From Sedimenticola sp. (GTDB taxonomy: Bacteria; Pseudomonadota; Gammaproteobacteria; Chromatiales; Chromatiaceae), in contig JAUXBK010000194.1 in assembly GCA_030619405.1 (NCBI GenBank), positions 1 through 5,161 on the forward strand: a stretch of 5,161 nucleotides of DNA, written 5' to 3'. Position numbers and translations under genes: made by a program. Numbering within the stretch: the first letter of the stretch is position 1; every line of letters begins with the position of its first letter. Positions 4,057 to 5,161 of this stretch are shown here, piece after piece. A model generated the notes under the pieces. The model saw only the letters and a program-made list of their open reading frames with translations. It was not told the origin of the DNA and did not search any database.

Positions 4057-4961
4057 CGGAGCCTGCGGCGCAGGATGAAGCCGTTATCGACCGCTTCAGC
4101 GATGGCCTCTGGATGGAGCGGGGGCTGAGCCGTAACACCCTCTCCGCCTACCGGAGCGACCTGCGAAAACTGGCCCGCTGGTTGATGCAGACACATGGCC
4201 GGGCGTTGCTGCAGGCGCGCCGGGGAGACCTGCTGGCATATCTGGCACAGCAGTCTATTCAGGGCCACAAATCCCGTTCCACGGCGCGCCTGCTCTCCTC
4301 TTTGCGGCAGTTTTACCAGCACGCCCTGCGGGAAGGGTGGCTCCAGAAGGATCCCAGCGTGCTTATCGAGGCCCCGAAACTGGGACGGCCCCTGCCAAAA
4401 TCCCTCACCGAGCGGGAGGTGGAGGCATTGCTGGAGGCGCCGGATAGCGCGAACCCGGAGGGGTTTCGGGACCGGGTGATGCTGGAGGTGCTCTACGCCA
4501 CCGGGTTGCGGGTGTCGGAACTGGTGGGGCTGCGACAGGCGCAGCTGAGCCTTAATCAGGGACTGGTGCGCATCACCGGAAAAGGGGGCAAGGAGCGGCT
4601 GGTGCCCCTGGGGGAGGAGGCGCTGGAGTGGCTGGACCGGTTTTTCCGCGGGCCGCGCGGCGCCCTGCTTGGTGCCCGCTCCTGTGAGGCCCTCTTTCCC
4701 ACCCGGCGTGGGGCAGGTATGACCCGCCAGGCCTTCTGGTACCGGATCAAGAAACACGCTCTCACCGCCGGTATCGCCAAACCCCTCTCGCCCCACACCC
4801 TGCGGCACGCCTTCGCCACCCACCTGCTGGATCACGGTGCCGACCTGCGGGTGGTGCAGATGCTGCTGGGCCACAGCGACCTCTCCACCACCCAGATCTA
4901 CACCCACGTGGCGCGAGAGCGGCTGAAGAGCCTGCATGCCCGACACCATCCGAGGGGATAA
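4053..4961 (+). CDS. xerD: Site-specific tyrosine recombinase XerD
   Basis: XerD works with XerC at the dif site, under FtsK control, to resolve chromosome dimers before cell division. The 302-residue product has an N-terminal SAM-like core-binding domain (about 8-95; SRNTLSAYRSDL, TARLLSSLRQFYQH) and a C-terminal catalytic domain with all expected residues: Arg153 in TGLRVSELVGL, Lys177 in ITGKGGKERLVPLG, His248 and Arg251 in SPHTLRHAFATHLL, His274 in LLGHSDLSTT and nucleophile Tyr283 in QIYTHV. The ending HARHHPRG matches the E. coli XerD tail (HQQHHPRA), which favours XerD over XerC. The start is GTG within GTGA, where the ogt stop TGA overlaps it by four bases, the usual arrangement for coupled translation. 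E. coli XerD has 298 residues, so this gene is full length. Confidence 0.95.
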   Translation: MTEPAAQDEAVIDRFSDGLWMERGLSRNTLSAYRSDLRKLARWLMQTHGRALLQARRGDLLAYLAQQSIQGHKSRSTARLLSSLRQFYQHALREGWLQKDPSVLIEAPKLGRPLPKSLTEREVEALLEAPDSANPEGFRDRVMLEVLYATGLRVSELVGLRQAQLSLNQGLVRITGKGGKERLVPLGEEALEWLDRFFRGPRGALLGARSCEALFPTRRGAGMTRQAFWYRIKKHALTAGIAKPLSPHTLRHAFATHLLDHGADLRVVQMLLGHSDLSTTQIYTHVARERLKSLHARHHPRG

Positions 4962-4970
4962 AGGTAGGAT

Positions 4971-4996
4971 CTAGGTACTAGGCACTAGGTACTAGG
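4971..4996 (+). repeat. Short direct repeat CTAGGTACTAGG, two copies
   Basis: CTAGGTACTAGG occurs at 4971-4982 and 4985-4996, separated by CA, starting 9 bases after the xerD stop. It is a small low-complexity array of CTAG units. I see no function for it, and there is no hairpin plus T-tract to make it a terminator. Confidence 0.6.
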
Positions 4997-5161
4997 GAAA
5001 AACAGGATCAGGGACCAGTGATTACAGACCTCAGCACCATGATTAGATTATGGGTATATAACTTATTAGTTCTAATAAAAAAATACATTTTCAGACGAAA
5101 ATTGGACACTCTGCAACGAGTACAGCCCGTTGCCGGCACCAAAAAAATGACAGGATTGTTC
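4997..5161. other. Non-coding tail of the window
   Basis: No gene can be supported. The stretch is partly AT-rich (5030-5100) and has a 6-base hairpin, GCAACG at 5113-5118 with CGTTGC at 5128-5133. An ATG at 5147-5149 opens a frame running off the edge (MTGLF), but no ribosome-binding site precedes it and five codons cannot be judged. No intrinsic terminator for ogt-xerD is evident. Confidence 0.4.

Noticed and set aside
3981..4949. 322-codon minus-strand open frame opposite xerD
   Set aside because: xerD on the plus strand has all catalytic residues and full length. The antisense frame is rich in Gln, His and Pro in a way typical of shadows.
5063..5078. TTATTAG/CTAATAA hairpin next to an A-run as a terminator
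   Set aside because: The stem is all but one pair A-T with a 2-base loop, and the homopolymer is on the wrong side for the plus strand, so it cannot end xerD transcription.

Overview
The window reads as chromosomal DNA of a GC-rich (roughly 60% by eye) gammaproteobacterium. Four intact genes (yegQ/trhP, ycgN, ogt, xerD) encode proteins that align by eye along their whole length with gammaproteobacterial, E. coli-type families. A DmsC-type membrane-anchor fragment and several abundant short palindromic repeats would fit a sulfur-oxidising or Chromatiales-like lineage, but that placement is inference and cannot be settled from this sequence.

Left part (1 to about 1430): no intact gene is visible here. 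Positions 1-346 form a chain of inverted repeats with no convincing protein, perhaps a structured RNA or the end of a mobile element. Next comes a DmsC/SoeC-type membrane-anchor remnant (about 347-621) with a one-base frameshift and both ends missing. A cluster of palindromic repeats follows (657-984). Then there is an endonuclease VIII (nei) remnant on the minus strand (993-1304) that has lost the middle of the protein in frame, joining the N-terminal catalytic segment directly to the C-terminal zinc finger. A second palindromic cluster (1326-1427) ends the decayed zone.

Middle part: yegQ/trhP (1522-2823, +), a U32-family tRNA U34 hydroxylation enzyme, converges on ycgN (2840-3277, -), a cysteine-rich metal-binding protein, with a 16-base gap between their stop codons.

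Right part: a 311-base intergenic region (3278-3588) holds an AT-rich tract, a tight group of DnaA-box-like 9-mers and two dyads. It is followed by ogt (3589-4056, +), a DNA alkyltransferase, which overlaps xerD (4053-4961, +), the chromosome-dimer recombinase, by four bases. The last 200 bases carry a short direct repeat and no gene that can be supported.

The four intact genes are housekeeping: tRNA modification, alkylation repair and chromosome resolution. ogt and xerD look co-transcribed and translationally coupled. The least explained material is the structured left edge, the DnaA-box-like group and the deleted nei gene.
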